NCBI GenBank assembly: GCA_020628935.1
Contig: JAHDEG010000006.1
Location: 1-64,000 of the forward strand
Source: Flavobacteriales bacterium
Lineage (GTDB): Bacteria; Bacteroidota; Bacteroidia; Flavobacteriales_G; JALEGO01
Length of the DNA stretch: 64,000 nt
Reading direction: 5' to 3'
Shown here: one piece after another, positions 27,644-36,944 of the stretch
Numbering within the stretch: the stretch's first letter is position 1
Layout: every line of letters begins with the position of its first letter
The notes under the pieces: generated by a model
Databases searched by the model: none
Seen by the model: only the letters and a program-made list of their open reading frames with translations
Told to the model about the DNA's origin: nothing
Translations under genes and position numbers: made by a program

Positions 27644-28438
27644 TTAATCCCAAATATTTTTTTTTGTTAATTTGATTTGTTCACCAAAGAACAACTGAGA
27701 GGTCTCTTTAAAAGAATCGGTGTAATCAGACACGTAAAACTGGTGTTTGGGCTGGGAGGAAGCGACTACTACACTATTACCTATTTTATTTAAAAAGTAT
27801 TTTGCCACAATTTCTGCAGTGTTTAAAACGTCTACAGATTTACCATAGTACTCTGAAATAGCATCTTCTATAAGCGGGTAATGTGTGCAAGCCAATATAA
27901 TAGCCTTAATAGATGTAAGTTCTTTTTTACTTAAATAAGCATTAATAATTGTTTTACTAATGTTGTTATTAAAAAATCCCTCCTCAATCATAGGAGCCAA
28001 TAATGGCGTAGCCAAAGAAGTTACTTTAAGTACGGATGATTTTTTATTTATTTTACGAGGATATATTCTTGAACTAATTGTTCCTTTAGTTCCTATAACC
28101 CCAATTTTATCATTTGAATAATTGTTTAAAACATATTCAACTACAGGGTCGATTACGTTGTAAACAAACGCTTTACCATACAAATGTCGTTTTAAACTCT
28201 CAAAAGCAAAAGCAGAAGCCGTATTACAAGCAATAACAATATGTTGGCAATTTTGATCAATTAAAAATTCACCAATTTTTTTTGCATAAGAAACAATTGC
28301 TTCTTTAGACTTATCACCATAAGGCAGGTGAGCAATATCGCCAAAGTATATTATTTTGGCAGAAGGCAATAAAAGGTTAATTTGCTTTGCAACCGTTAAA
28401 CCACCAATACCTGAATCAAAAACTCCTATAGTAGTCAA
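27644..28438 (-). CDS. murI: Glutamate racemase
   Basis: MurI makes D-glutamate for peptidoglycan. The 264-aa protein has both catalytic cysteines in context: VIACNTASAFAF near residue 72 and ILACTHYPLIEDA near 180. It also has the N-terminal motif GVFDSGIGGLTV and the loop YFGDIAHLPYGDKS. The start is TTG at 28438; the motif spacing to DSG fits the family exactly, and a promoter box lies 20 nt upstream. It follows the two ompH genes, a frequent order in Bacteroidota (bamA-ompH-ompH-murI), but a terminator and its own promoter separate it from them here. Confidence 0.95.
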   Translation of the reverse strand: MTTIGVFDSGIGGLTVAKQINLLLPSAKIIYFGDIAHLPYGDKSKEAIVSYAKKIGEFLIDQNCQHIVIACNTASAFAFESLKRHLYGKAFVYNVIDPVVEYVLNNYSNDKIGVIGTKGTISSRIYPRKINKKSSVLKVTSLATPLLAPMIEEGFFNNNISKTIINAYLSKKELTSIKAIILACTHYPLIEDAISEYYGKSVDVLNTAEIVAKYFLNKIGNSVVVASSQPKHQFYVSDYTDSFKETSQLFFGEQIKLTKKNIWD

Positions 28439-28458
28439 ATTAGTAAAATTTTGTACCT

Positions 28459-28466
28459 CAAATATA
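28459..28466 (-). promoter_or_regulatory. murI promoter -7 box
   Basis: TATATTTG on the minus strand is an exact TAnnTTTG match between the ompH terminator and the murI TTG start. Confidence 0.65.
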
Positions 28467-28480
28467 TCTGTTATAAAAAG

Positions 28481-28520
28481 AAAAAAGGCTAGAAGTAATG
28501 TAAATTACGACTAGCCTTCT
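28481..28520 (-). terminator. ompH terminator
   Basis: Read on the minus strand, AAGGCTAG pairs with CTAGCCTT and an inner GTAAT/ATTAC extends the hairpin. It is followed by TTTTTT. It sits 21 nt after the stop of the second ompH gene. Confidence 0.88.
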
Positions 28521-28540
28521 TGATAGTTTTTACTAATTAA

Positions 28541-29041
28541 TTATAGTGCTAAATGCTTTTTAACAAGTGGTAATAAATCATCTCCTTCTGGAGCGTGAAT
28601 TACTACACCCGAAGCAGAATCAAATACGTGAGAATATCCGTTTTTATCTGCAACAACTTTTACTGCTGCTCTTGCTTTTTCTAAGATAGGCTCAAGTAAT
28701 TCAGATTCTTTTTTCTGAAGTTCTTCCTGAGCAGATTGTTGAAAACTCTGAATCCTTTGCTCTAAATTATTAATCTCTTCTGCTTTAGTTTGCTTTAAAA
28801 GATCTGACATTTCAGAAAGCTTCGTTTGGTATTCTTGCAATTTACCTTGATACTCTGTAGACATTGCTTTTAATTGCTCTTCTAACGCCTTAGCCTCTTT
28901 TTGTAAAGATTCTTCAGCAGATTTTCTCTCTGGCATTACCAATAACAAATCGCTAGAGTTAATATAACCAATTTTGTTTTGAGCAACTGAGCTAAATGCG
29001 AAAGCTACTAATAAAGCTCCTATTGAAATTATTCTTTTCAT
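28541..29041 (-). CDS. OmpH/Skp-family periplasmic chaperone
   Basis: The 166-aa protein has a signal peptide ending at about residue 20 (AFSSVAQ). The first strand, KIGYINSSDLLLVMPE, is followed by a long Lys/Glu/Gln-rich coiled coil (residues 38-110), then the closing strand GYSHVFDSASGVVIHAPEGDD. This is the Skp tentacle architecture, used to escort unfolded outer membrane proteins. It is the second of two tandem paralogues, 47 bp downstream of the first and followed by a strong terminator. Confidence 0.92.
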   Translation of the reverse strand: MKRIISIGALLVAFAFSSVAQNKIGYINSSDLLLVMPERKSAEESLQKEAKALEEQLKAMSTEYQGKLQEYQTKLSEMSDLLKQTKAEEINNLEQRIQSFQQSAQEELQKKESELLEPILEKARAAVKVVADKNGYSHVFDSASGVVIHAPEGDDLLPLVKKHLAL

Positions 29042-29088
29042 GTGTGTTTTAATTTGTTATTATTTTAAACGTTTTACAAAAGTATTAA

Positions 29089-29601
29089 TTATTTGTTATA
29101 TCCCATCTTTTTTAAGACATCATCACTCTTATCATATTTACTATCAGCAAATAAAATATTGGACTGACCAGACTTATCTAGTATAAAGCTTAAAGCCTGC
29201 AAACGAGCTATGTCTTTAATTGCTTTGTATATCTCTTCTTGAATTGGCTGAACAAGCTCTTTTCTTTTTTGGAAAAGCTCTCCGTCAACACCAAATTTAG
29301 CTTTCTGAAGATCTTTTGCTTCCTTCTCCTTTAAAATAATTTCATCCTCACGTTTCCTTTTCATCTCTTCTGTTAACAATACTTGCTCAGACTGGTATGC
29401 TTTGTATAGCTTATCAATTTCGGTGTACTTACCTTCTATTTGCTCTTGCCATCTTACAGATAAATCATCTAATGCCTTTTGCGCTTCTTGGTAGGATGGT
29501 ATTTGACCTAAAATGTATTCTGAATCAACAAATGCAAACTTTTGAGCAAACATTGAACTACACAAAATAAAAGTGCTAAATAATAAGAGTGCTTTTTTCA
29601 T
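29089..29601 (-). CDS. OmpH/Skp-family periplasmic chaperone (first paralogue)
   Basis: The 170-aa protein has a signal peptide ending near SSMFAQ (residue 19). The strand KFAFVDSEYILGQIPSYQEA is followed by a coiled coil (residues 35-115) and a C-terminal strand, LSFILDKSGQSNILFAD. The role is that of Skp: holding outer membrane proteins soluble on the way to BAM. The two copies have diverged, so they may form different trimers. A clear promoter precedes it. bamA, its usual upstream neighbour, is absent; the PorU2-like gene takes that place. Confidence 0.92.
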   Translation of the reverse strand: MKKALLLFSTFILCSSMFAQKFAFVDSEYILGQIPSYQEAQKALDDLSVRWQEQIEGKYTEIDKLYKAYQSEQVLLTEEMKRKREDEIILKEKEAKDLQKAKFGVDGELFQKRKELVQPIQEEIYKAIKDIARLQALSFILDKSGQSNILFADSKYDKSDDVLKKMGYNK

Positions 29602-29626
29602 AGTTTATAATTTAAAATAGGAAGTT

Positions 29627-29634
29627 CAAATATA
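29627..29634 (-). promoter_or_regulatory. ompH-ompH promoter -7 box
   Basis: TATATTTG on the minus strand matches TAnnTTTG exactly, 25 nt before the first ompH ATG. It lies in the short gap after the PorU2-like gene, so the chaperones are a separate transcription unit. Confidence 0.65.
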
Positions 29635-29679
29635 ATGCCAAAGAAAAAATTAAGCATCACTTTTTGCAAGATTTGTTTG

Positions 29680-32600
29680 TTATCGCATTAAATACATTTT
29701 ACCAAACCCTTTTTTAAAGTATTGGTCTGATGCGGTTTCTCTGGTTTCTATAGTCTCGTTATTAATTTTTGTTATCACTCTATATAAGTAGACTCCATTT
29801 GCGAGCTGATCTCCAAATTCATCTGTTCCGTCCCAAGTAAAATCAGTAATATTTCTTCCGATTTTTAACTCTCCCAGCTCATTTTTGGTTATTTCTCTTA
29901 CAATTCGTCCGCTAACAGATAGTATTTGAATTTTAAAAACATCCGGTATTTCAGAACCTGTTAAGGTGAAGATAAATTTAGTACGAGTTGAAAATGGGTT
30001 CGGGTAATTCATTACCTGAGTAATGGTAGATCTATTAATTACTTCAAATGATATCAAATAATCTAAATCTCCCGATTTATTACCTGACTTATCTGTTGCT
30101 TGAACCCTAAGCTTATAAACTCCATCCTCCAATAATTTAGGACTATACTCAATGCTAAACACTGGGTTTTGTTCAGTAGCTTTCTCATAATTAAGTATTT
30201 GTACTCCTCCTTCATAAAAATTAACACGTGAGCTCTCTCCTGAAGGATTAATTAAGAAAACATCAAAGTTTGCGGTATCTTCATCTTCATCCAACAACAA
30301 AAATAAATTTTCATCCTTTAAAGTAATAAGTATGGATGGATTTGGGGATACTATGTCTCCATCAAGAATATGATTACCATCAAAAGTTACATCTAAAATT
30401 GGGTTTGTTTTATCGCCTATTACATAAAACGGAACTCGCAAAATATTATTAAAATGATACTGCTCGGGCTGCCAGGTATCACCTAAAGGATTAACGGTCA
30501 TATTTAAATTATTCCACCCAGATTTGCCAAAAGTAGAAATGGATATTGTGTCTAATAGAGTTTCTCCTATTAAGAGTGAATCTTGTTTAGGATAAGTTAT
30601 CTCTGACACCTCATTGCTATTAATCACCTGATAATTAACTAAAAGACTATCCATGTTTACACTACCAATATTATTTATTGCGATAGCAAATTTTACTGTT
30701 TGCCCTTCAAATACTGAATCACTTTGTAATAAATATGCTGTGTTTTGATCAATTGCAGCTTCTGGGGCTTCTGAATAAAGAATACGCCAGTACTTGTTTT
30801 GAGCAGGATATTGAGTGACTTCATCGCCCAAAGTAGCTTTTAAGCGTATGTAAGGATATTCATTCACGTTTACTAAATTTCCTAAGTTTGATATGCTACC
30901 GGATAACGTATTGAAACCAGCTAACTCAGCACCTTCTGGCGATAAAACCTGAAGTTGTATTGAATCTGCATTATTTAATTCAGTATTTGTAAAATTCCAA
31001 CTTAACTCATTCCACTCAAAAGCAGGTCCAATTAAATCGGTTGATAAACTGCCCTGATCATCCGCACCTTTCATGTTAGCTGTAAGAGTTATTATCTCAG
31101 AATTTGAGTTTTGAGGCACAGTTTCCTTGGCTGTAGTTGCATCTCCTTTTTGGGCAAAAAATATCCAGGGTGTGCCGTCTGTTAACGTATCAATAGCTCC
31201 CGAACCCATGTTAGCAAAAACTTGTTCAACACCCGAGCTTGAAATTATAGGATTAGAATTAAAGTTTATTTGTGCACCACCAGTGTAAACCATAACGTAA
31301 TGTCCGTCAGGAATTTTATTAGTTAGCATAGATGATAAAGAATCCATTTGTTCTTGATCGGTTGTTAAAAACGAAAAATAGTGTCTTAACCTGAAGCTAG
31401 GTTCGGGGTTTGCTGAATTGGGGTTTTTACAGTTATTGGGGTTAGGCTCTAAAAGGTTATTTCCGTTTCCGAAGTCAAATTCAGGATAGTTTATTGTATC
31501 TCCTGTATTGGTTATATATGCAGCCTCCCAAGGCAATAATGTCTGAGGATCTACTACCACTACAAAAAAAACAGGCTGTAAATTGCAGTTATTTCTACCA
31601 TATTCTACACCATTTACATCAAAGCGAACACCATCTAGTTCAAATGAATTATTCGCAATTCTATTTCTGCAACTAATACTTGCTGTTGTGGTATCAAAAC
31701 GTAATTCACGCTCAAACCTATCATAATTTAAACGGCTATAACTGTTGTTTTTAAACTGATGGAAATGATCTTGCCCCCACCCTCTTTGATTGTTTATATA
31801 TTGAAAAGAATGTTCTCTCCATTTCAATGAATCAGGATTTGTAAAATAAGGGCTCGCTCGCCAAAAATAAACTACACTATCTGTTTGTACATCAAAAGTA
31901 GGGTTCCAATTTACAACTCCACCCAACTGAGAAACAATGGTTTGCTTCATAACAGAACTTGAGTAGGTATCTGTAGTATCCAACTGTATTATGTATTGTT
32001 GCTCAGACAACACCGGACTACTTGTAGATGCTTTGAGTGTTACTGGCAATTCATCAATTACAGCATAATTATATGGGTAAACGGGTATTAAATCATTAGA
32101 GTTTATAAACAAAGTTGCCTCTGCTACGGTCGAATTAATATTGTTATTTATTTCTAGGTGTTCATCAATCAAGTTTGAAGGATCTACCGAAACAGAAAAC
32201 GTATTTAATCCAATACCATTTTGTACATCAACAGGTAGCTTAAATGTTACTAATTTTTGATAAGCGACTGGCGATACAAATTGTGTATAAACGGTATCAG
32301 AGCCTCCCGGAAAATTACGGGTAAGCTCTACTACAAATTGTGAGGTATCCATCTTTCCTTGATTAGAAACCAATACGTTTACCTCAAAACTATCAATTGC
32401 TGTTGTTATTTCTTGAGGACTAAAAGATAATTGGGGAGGAGATATTATAGCGTAATCTGGTTTGGGTGTGTTTGAAAATTTTAAGGATGGATCTCCATGT
32501 AAGGTCGTTTCTAGTGCTGTCGCAATATTGCTAAAACTCGGATTATTATTCACCATTTCTTGCAAGGCATTTGTTATAGCCTCTCCTATGGATTTGTTGT

Positions 32601-34791
32601 AATCATCAACCGACAAATTCTCATAAAACTTTGTACTAAACTGATTCAGAGAGCCAATTATTCCTAAATATGTTTGAGCAATAAATCCTACCGAACCTCT
32701 TTGTGGAGCTAAAATATATTCCTCACTTATACTTACTCCATCTTTACCATGTATATCACCTGACAAACAACCGTTTGAAAGCAAGAAGAAGTATTTTCCT
32801 TCATTATCGTAGTTTTCTGGACTATCAATGTTAATGTCAAAACTACCAGCCGAGGAATGCCCGAAAAAACTCATAAAATGAACACCTGAATTTACTAAAT
32901 CTTGAATAGAATCTGCTAAATTAAACTCAATGGGGTCTGCCGTAGATTTATAAAACTCAAATACTTTAGCGCCCATGTTTTGAGACTCAATAATATCTTG
33001 GTAATTATTTAGGTAATTTTTAAAAGTAACTTGCTCAGATACAGATGTTCCGCCTCCGAAATGAAGAACTCTTTTAATTCCTAACCTATCTTCAATATCA
33101 GTACTTTGAATTGCGTTTAAATTTTGATCGTACTGAATCACCTTATCTAAGTAATCCTGCACTTGTTCGTTAGTAGTTGCAGCTAATCTTCCGGTAGGAA
33201 TTGAAGGAGCGTCAGGAGTGCCATTAAAACCCTCAGTAAAAGAATTATCGCAAGCAGGCCAACTAAATGAGGGGATAAGATGATCATTAAAAATAGCCTG
33301 GTTATTTCTGTAGGTTTGGTCATCATCCATAATTGCTTTACCTACTAAAAACAATGATTTGGGTTTAGTTGTAAATGTATCCCAACAAAATTTGGTGAAA
33401 TTTCTAATTGATAGGGGGTGTTTTTTAATCCCGAAAGAAAATTGATCGTATAACTCGTCAATAATTACAAGCAGTGCAGTTGGCGTTGTGGTGTTTTTGT
33501 ACGCAACATAGTTTTCTGAGGCTAATCTTAAACTAGGATGCGTAATTAACAAAAAAGCATTTTGAGGATCTAAATTTTCGTAATTTGTAAAAAAACCAGA
33601 CTTCGTAACTGGCACTAAATCGGTAACTTGGTCTATCGTATTATTTGTAAAAAAGTAGCATATTTTATTATCTGATAAATTGCTTGAGGCCGGAATTTGA
33701 GCTTCGATTGTATTGCCAGACTGAACTGTTTTTACACGTTTACCGTCAGTTAAGTCATACACAAAACTAGAGGTATTACCACTGAAATTTTCTGCCTTTA
33801 AATAGTATGGATTTAAACCATTGTTAACCAATTCAATTTTAAATGTTTGCTTGTTTTCAAGGTCAAAAGAATGAGGGTACTTTGCAGAAACCCAGGCTAC
33901 AGTTTTACGCTGAGACCCATTACCCAAAGCTGGCACTAACTGAAAAGTAACATCCATTTGATTGTCAGAGTAATTATTAATTAAATACTCTTTTCTTATT
34001 GCCTTATGACCTACAAAAGATGTATCTAAAAAAGTAATTTGATTGCTCCCATAAGTACCGATTAAATTGTGGTTTAGAGGAGAAACTCCTACTGTTAAAT
34101 AACTTAGCTCAATAGGGTTACTGGTGCCTGAAACTATATTTTGCAAACTTAACGAGCTAGTTATAGATTGCGTACCTCCCACACTCATCGCTGAACTCAT
34201 AAAGCCTTCACCATATGTATAATAAGGGATATACTGCTGGCCCTGCTCCTTTCCGAAATAATAGGAGTTGGTGTAAGACACTGTTTCTTTATCGTAAAAA
34301 AAAGAGACTGGTGAGCCCGAAAAAGTTGTGTTAGTTACATTCTCTAATCGTTTGTTTGATAGCGTTGAGCCGAGTGTAATATAATAATAAGCTGTATCGG
34401 TAAATAGACTGTAAAAAGGATTGGTTTGTTGATCTGAAGTTCGGTACAGCATTGAATCTGCCCAACCATCATTCTTTTGAGCGTAAAACTCTACATAATC
34501 ATTGGCATCAAAACTGTTATCACTTTCTCCATCAATGTGTATAGGAACTTCTTTCCCTCGCCCAAATACTTGTATGTTCTTGGGGTTGATGTTGTTAATA
34601 TTAATTTGAGGGTTAAGTTGGTTTAAGCCAGCCTGTAAACTGTTGTAATTAATTCTATAAACCCCATCTTGTACAATCTTAAATTTTAAATATGGTTGTG
34701 TGTAATTAATCCACTCATTACCATATTGTTGAGACCACAGTGCAACAAAAAGAAATTGTGATACAAGTGTTAATAGTATATTTTTTTTCAT
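29680..34791 (-). CDS. porU2: Gingipain-like C25 family protein, PorU2-type putative T9SS sortase
   Basis: This is a 1,703-aa secreted protein with a signal peptide ending near residue 20. An N-terminal beta-rich region covers about residues 25-400. A C25 (gingipain) domain follows at about 420-780, with the catalytic pair visible as FFGHSS (His near 641) and LLSNGCLSGD (Cys about 30 residues later). Long repeated Ig/CARDB-like beta domains cover about 790-1590. The tail starts with NYPNPFSTRTKF and has a FlgD-like Ig fold (TWDGTDEFGDQLANGVYLYRV). Standard PorU is about 1,150-1,300 aa; this length and the C-terminal domain fit the PorU2 form. PorU itself cleaves type IX signals and attaches cargo to A-LPS. 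Whether PorU2 does the same is not established here. It overlaps its PorV/PorQ partner by 4 bp. Confidence 0.82.
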   Translation of the reverse strand: MKKNILLTLVSQFLFVALWSQQYGNEWINYTQPYLKFKIVQDGVYRINYNSLQAGLNQLNPQININNINPKNIQVFGRGKEVPIHIDGESDNSFDANDYVEFYAQKNDGWADSMLYRTSDQQTNPFYSLFTDTAYYYITLGSTLSNKRLENVTNTTFSGSPVSFFYDKETVSYTNSYYFGKEQGQQYIPYYTYGEGFMSSAMSVGGTQSITSSLSLQNIVSGTSNPIELSYLTVGVSPLNHNLIGTYGSNQITFLDTSFVGHKAIRKEYLINNYSDNQMDVTFQLVPALGNGSQRKTVAWVSAKYPHSFDLENKQTFKIELVNNGLNPYYLKAENFSGNTSSFVYDLTDGKRVKTVQSGNTIEAQIPASSNLSDNKICYFFTNNTIDQVTDLVPVTKSGFFTNYENLDPQNAFLLITHPSLRLASENYVAYKNTTTPTALLVIIDELYDQFSFGIKKHPLSIRNFTKFCWDTFTTKPKSLFLVGKAIMDDDQTYRNNQAIFNDHLIPSFSWPACDNSFTEGFNGTPDAPSIPTGRLAATTNEQVQDYLDKVIQYDQNLNAIQSTDIEDRLGIKRVLHFGGGTSVSEQVTFKNYLNNYQDIIESQNMGAKVFEFYKSTADPIEFNLADSIQDLVNSGVHFMSFFGHSSAGSFDINIDSPENYDNEGKYFFLLSNGCLSGDIHGKDGVSISEEYILAPQRGSVGFIAQTYLGIIGSLNQFSTKFYENLSVDDYNKSIGEAITNALQEMVNNNPSFSNIATALETTLHGDPSLKFSNTPKPDYAIISPPQLSFSPQEITTAIDSFEVNVLVSNQGKMDTSQFVVELTRNFPGGSDTVYTQFVSPVAYQKLVTFKLPVDVQNGIGLNTFSVSVDPSNLIDEHLEINNNINSTVAEATLFINSNDLIPVYPYNYAVIDELPVTLKASTSSPVLSEQQYIIQLDTTDTYSSSVMKQTIVSQLGGVVNWNPTFDVQTDSVVYFWRASPYFTNPDSLKWREHSFQYINNQRGWGQDHFHQFKNNSYSRLNYDRFERELRFDTTTASISCRNRIANNSFELDGVRFDVNGVEYGRNNCNLQPVFFVVVVDPQTLLPWEAAYITNTGDTINYPEFDFGNGNNLLEPNPNNCKNPNSANPEPSFRLRHYFSFLTTDQEQMDSLSSMLTNKIPDGHYVMVYTGGAQINFNSNPIISSSGVEQVFANMGSGAIDTLTDGTPWIFFAQKGDATTAKETVPQNSNSEIITLTANMKGADDQGSLSTDLIGPAFEWNELSWNFTNTELNNADSIQLQVLSPEGAELAGFNTLSGSISNLGNLVNVNEYPYIRLKATLGDEVTQYPAQNKYWRILYSEAPEAAIDQNTAYLLQSDSVFEGQTVKFAIAINNIGSVNMDSLLVNYQVINSNEVSEITYPKQDSLLIGETLLDTISISTFGKSGWNNLNMTVNPLGDTWQPEQYHFNNILRVPFYVIGDKTNPILDVTFDGNHILDGDIVSPNPSILITLKDENLFLLLDEDEDTANFDVFLINPSGESSRVNFYEGGVQILNYEKATEQNPVFSIEYSPKLLEDGVYKLRVQATDKSGNKSGDLDYLISFEVINRSTITQVMNYPNPFSTRTKFIFTLTGSEIPDVFKIQILSVSGRIVREITKNELGELKIGRNITDFTWDGTDEFGDQLANGVYLYRVITKINNETIETRETASDQYFKKGFGKMYLMR

Positions 34792-35861
34792 TTCCTTCTA
34801 TAGATGTCATACTTTAAGGAAAATACGTGAGAATATAATCCTGCAGACTGATCGCCAATATCTGTTAAAGCATAGTCAATACTAAATTGTTTAATTTGTA
34901 CACCAATTCCCGCATTAGGTTGAACTGTTGTAAACGAACGATTTCCGAGGTCATTTTTTTCTTTTTGAATGTTACCGATTCCTAGTCTTAAAAATACCAG
35001 CTTTTTATAATTAGCTTCAATACCTGCATGCGGATCTACACTTATTGGATCTGCTGAAACCAAAACATTTCTTTGCCCATCTGTTGTGAGATCTGTATTA
35101 ACTTCGGCTAATAACTCAAAGTTTTCACCTATTTGAAAATTATATGCTGCTCCCAAAATAACCCTTGGTAATGTAACCTCTGTTGAGTTTGTTGGAATTT
35201 CGTTTCCAGTAATCTGCCAAACTTCTTCTATCCTATCTGTTAATGAATATGACCAGGCGTTTACCGTAGTTGTAATATCTCTTGCAATCAGTCCAAATCT
35301 CCAATTGTTTTTTTGATATTGTGCCGAAACATCCACCCCAAACCCCCATGCTTTTGCTAGAGAACCTACTTTTCGGTGTATGACTTTAGCGGTTGCGCCT
35401 ACGCTTAAGCCGGGTGTTTTGAGCTTTCGCGCGTATGAAAATAAAAAACCGTAATCTGCTGCTGAAAAGGTGGTTATGTTGTCGTAATTAATATTTCCTG
35501 ATTCATCTATTAAATTAATTGTGTTTGGGATATCATCCACCCCAAAACGGATTACATTAGTTGAAAAACTAGATACAGAATCTATTTTAAAAGCGAAACC
35601 GCCATAATCAAACTTTGCAATGCCCGCAAAATACTCAGCATGCATGGCAGCTACTTGAACATCAGACTTAATATTAACTAACCCGGCAGGATTCCAATAA
35701 CCGGCAGATACATCATTAACAGTAGCTACGGTGGTATTAGATCTGCCCATTGCATTTGCACCAACTCCTATAGCCATAAACTCATTACTATATTTAGGAG
35801 CTTGAGCAAAACCAACCATTGTGATGGTGCTAAAAATAACAGAAAATAAGTGCTTATGCAT
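34788..35861 (-). CDS. PorV/PorQ-family outer membrane beta-barrel protein
   Basis: This is a 357-aa predicted 14-strand FadL-like barrel with a signal peptide ending near residue 19 (MVGFAQA). The family segment near residue 30-60 reads GANAMGRSNTTVATVND followed by YWNPAGL. PorV shuttles type IX cargo from the translocon to the PorU sortase. This copy is a paralogue-type member paired by a 4-bp overlap with the PorU2-like gene, which strongly suggests a dedicated partner. Upstream, a TAATTTAG box (7 of 8) lies about 18 nt before the ATG. It diverges from pssA. Confidence 0.82.
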   Translation of the reverse strand: MHKHLFSVIFSTITMVGFAQAPKYSNEFMAIGVGANAMGRSNTTVATVNDVSAGYWNPAGLVNIKSDVQVAAMHAEYFAGIAKFDYGGFAFKIDSVSSFSTNVIRFGVDDIPNTINLIDESGNINYDNITTFSAADYGFLFSYARKLKTPGLSVGATAKVIHRKVGSLAKAWGFGVDVSAQYQKNNWRFGLIARDITTTVNAWSYSLTDRIEEVWQITGNEIPTNSTEVTLPRVILGAAYNFQIGENFELLAEVNTDLTTDGQRNVLVSADPISVDPHAGIEANYKKLVFLRLGIGNIQKEKNDLGNRSFTTVQPNAGIGVQIKQFSIDYALTDIGDQSAGLYSHVFSLKYDIYRRK

Positions 35862-35928
35862 ATTGAGTTAATAATTAATCTAAATTAGTATTTATTTTAT
35901 TAACAGCAGATAGACTTAATAATTGTTT

Positions 35929-36666
35929 ATGATTCGTAGTTTTTTTCCAAACTTACTTACCTCACTAAATTTATTTTTTGGGATTGTTGGTATAATTTTA
36001 ACCCTAGAAGAGCAATTAACACTGGCTATAGTTTGTATTTTATTATCGGGGATAATGGATTTTTTTGACGGATTTGTAGCCAGATTAATGAAGGTAAGTG
36101 GGGATTTTGGGAAACAATTAGATTCGTTGGCAGATTGTGTGAGCTTTGGTGCTTTACCCGGTATTATTGCTTACAAGTTAATTACATTAAACCTTTCTTA
36201 CGATTATAACTTTCAAGATGTTTTTAAACTTGATGTTAATGCTTTTTTAGCACTCTCTGCATTCTTAATACCCGTATTTTCTGCTTTAAGACTAGCCAAG
36301 TTTAACTTAGACACCAGACAAAGTGATACATTTATTGGACTACCAACACCTGCCAATGCAATTTTCTGGTGTGGAATCATCCTAATTTATGATTATGATT
36401 TACCTAATTACGTTAATAGTTTTTCATTAGCAATAACGGCTGTAATTGTTAGCCTGCTCTTGATTTCGGAACTACCTTTGCTAGCTTTAAAGTTTAAAAA
36501 TTACTCTATTAAAGAGAATATGGTTAAATATATTTTCTTAGCCGGATGTATTGTTATCATTTTAATTTCTTTAGCAATGCGGAAATGGTATTTTAGCTTT
36601 TCTATTGTAATTATTTGGTATGTGATAATATCGCTGGTAAATAAAATGATGTTAAAAAAGGTTTAA
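35929..36666 (+). CDS. pssA: CDP-diacylglycerol--serine O-phosphatidyltransferase
   Basis: The enzyme makes phosphatidylserine from CDP-diacylglycerol and serine, the first step to phosphatidylethanolamine. The 245-aa integral membrane protein has about seven or eight helices. It carries the full CDP-alcohol phosphotransferase motif DGX2ARX8GX3DX3D: it begins DGFVARLMKVSG at residues 46-57 and ends LDSLAD. The ATG at 35929 is preferred to the TTG used by the ORF track. psd is not in the window. purS follows after 20 bp. Confidence 0.92.
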   Translation: MIRSFFPNLLTSLNLFFGIVGIILTLEEQLTLAIVCILLSGIMDFFDGFVARLMKVSGDFGKQLDSLADCVSFGALPGIIAYKLITLNLSYDYNFQDVFKLDVNAFLALSAFLIPVFSALRLAKFNLDTRQSDTFIGLPTPANAIFWCGIILIYDYDLPNYVNSFSLAITAVIVSLLLISELPLLALKFKNYSIKENMVKYIFLAGCIVIILISLAMRKWYFSFSIVIIWYVIISLVNKMMLKKV

Positions 36667-36686
36667 CTTTTACATGTGTAATAACG

Positions 36687-36944
36687 ATGGAATTTATAGC
36701 CAAAATAAACATACTACCGCGTAAAGAAATACTTGACCCACAAGGTAAAGCGGTTAATAAAATCATAAGCCAACTAATAGTTAATCAAATATATGACCTA
36801 AGAATTGGCAAACGAATTGAGTTAACAATTAACGCTTCAGATAAAATAAATGCTCGCACAATAGTAGATGACTTATGCAAAAAATTATTAGTTAATTCAA
36901 TTACGGAAAGTTATGAGATAGAAATTAAGGAACTATTAAACTAG
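36687..36944 (+). CDS. purS: PurS subunit of phosphoribosylformylglycinamidine synthase
   Basis: This 85-aa protein has the compact alpha-beta fold of PurS: ILPRKEILDPQGKAVNKII near the N-terminus, DLRIGKRIELTI in the middle and a closing SYEIEIKEL. PurS bridges small PurL and PurQ in the three-part FGAM synthase of de novo purine synthesis. Neither purL nor purQ is adjacent. Its presence implies that the genome uses the split enzyme rather than the single large PurL. It follows pssA and converges with the MazG-like gene, the two sharing a CTAG at their stops. Confidence 0.88.
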   Translation: MEFIAKINILPRKEILDPQGKAVNKIISQLIVNQIYDLRIGKRIELTINASDKINARTIVDDLCKKLLVNSITESYEIEIKELLN

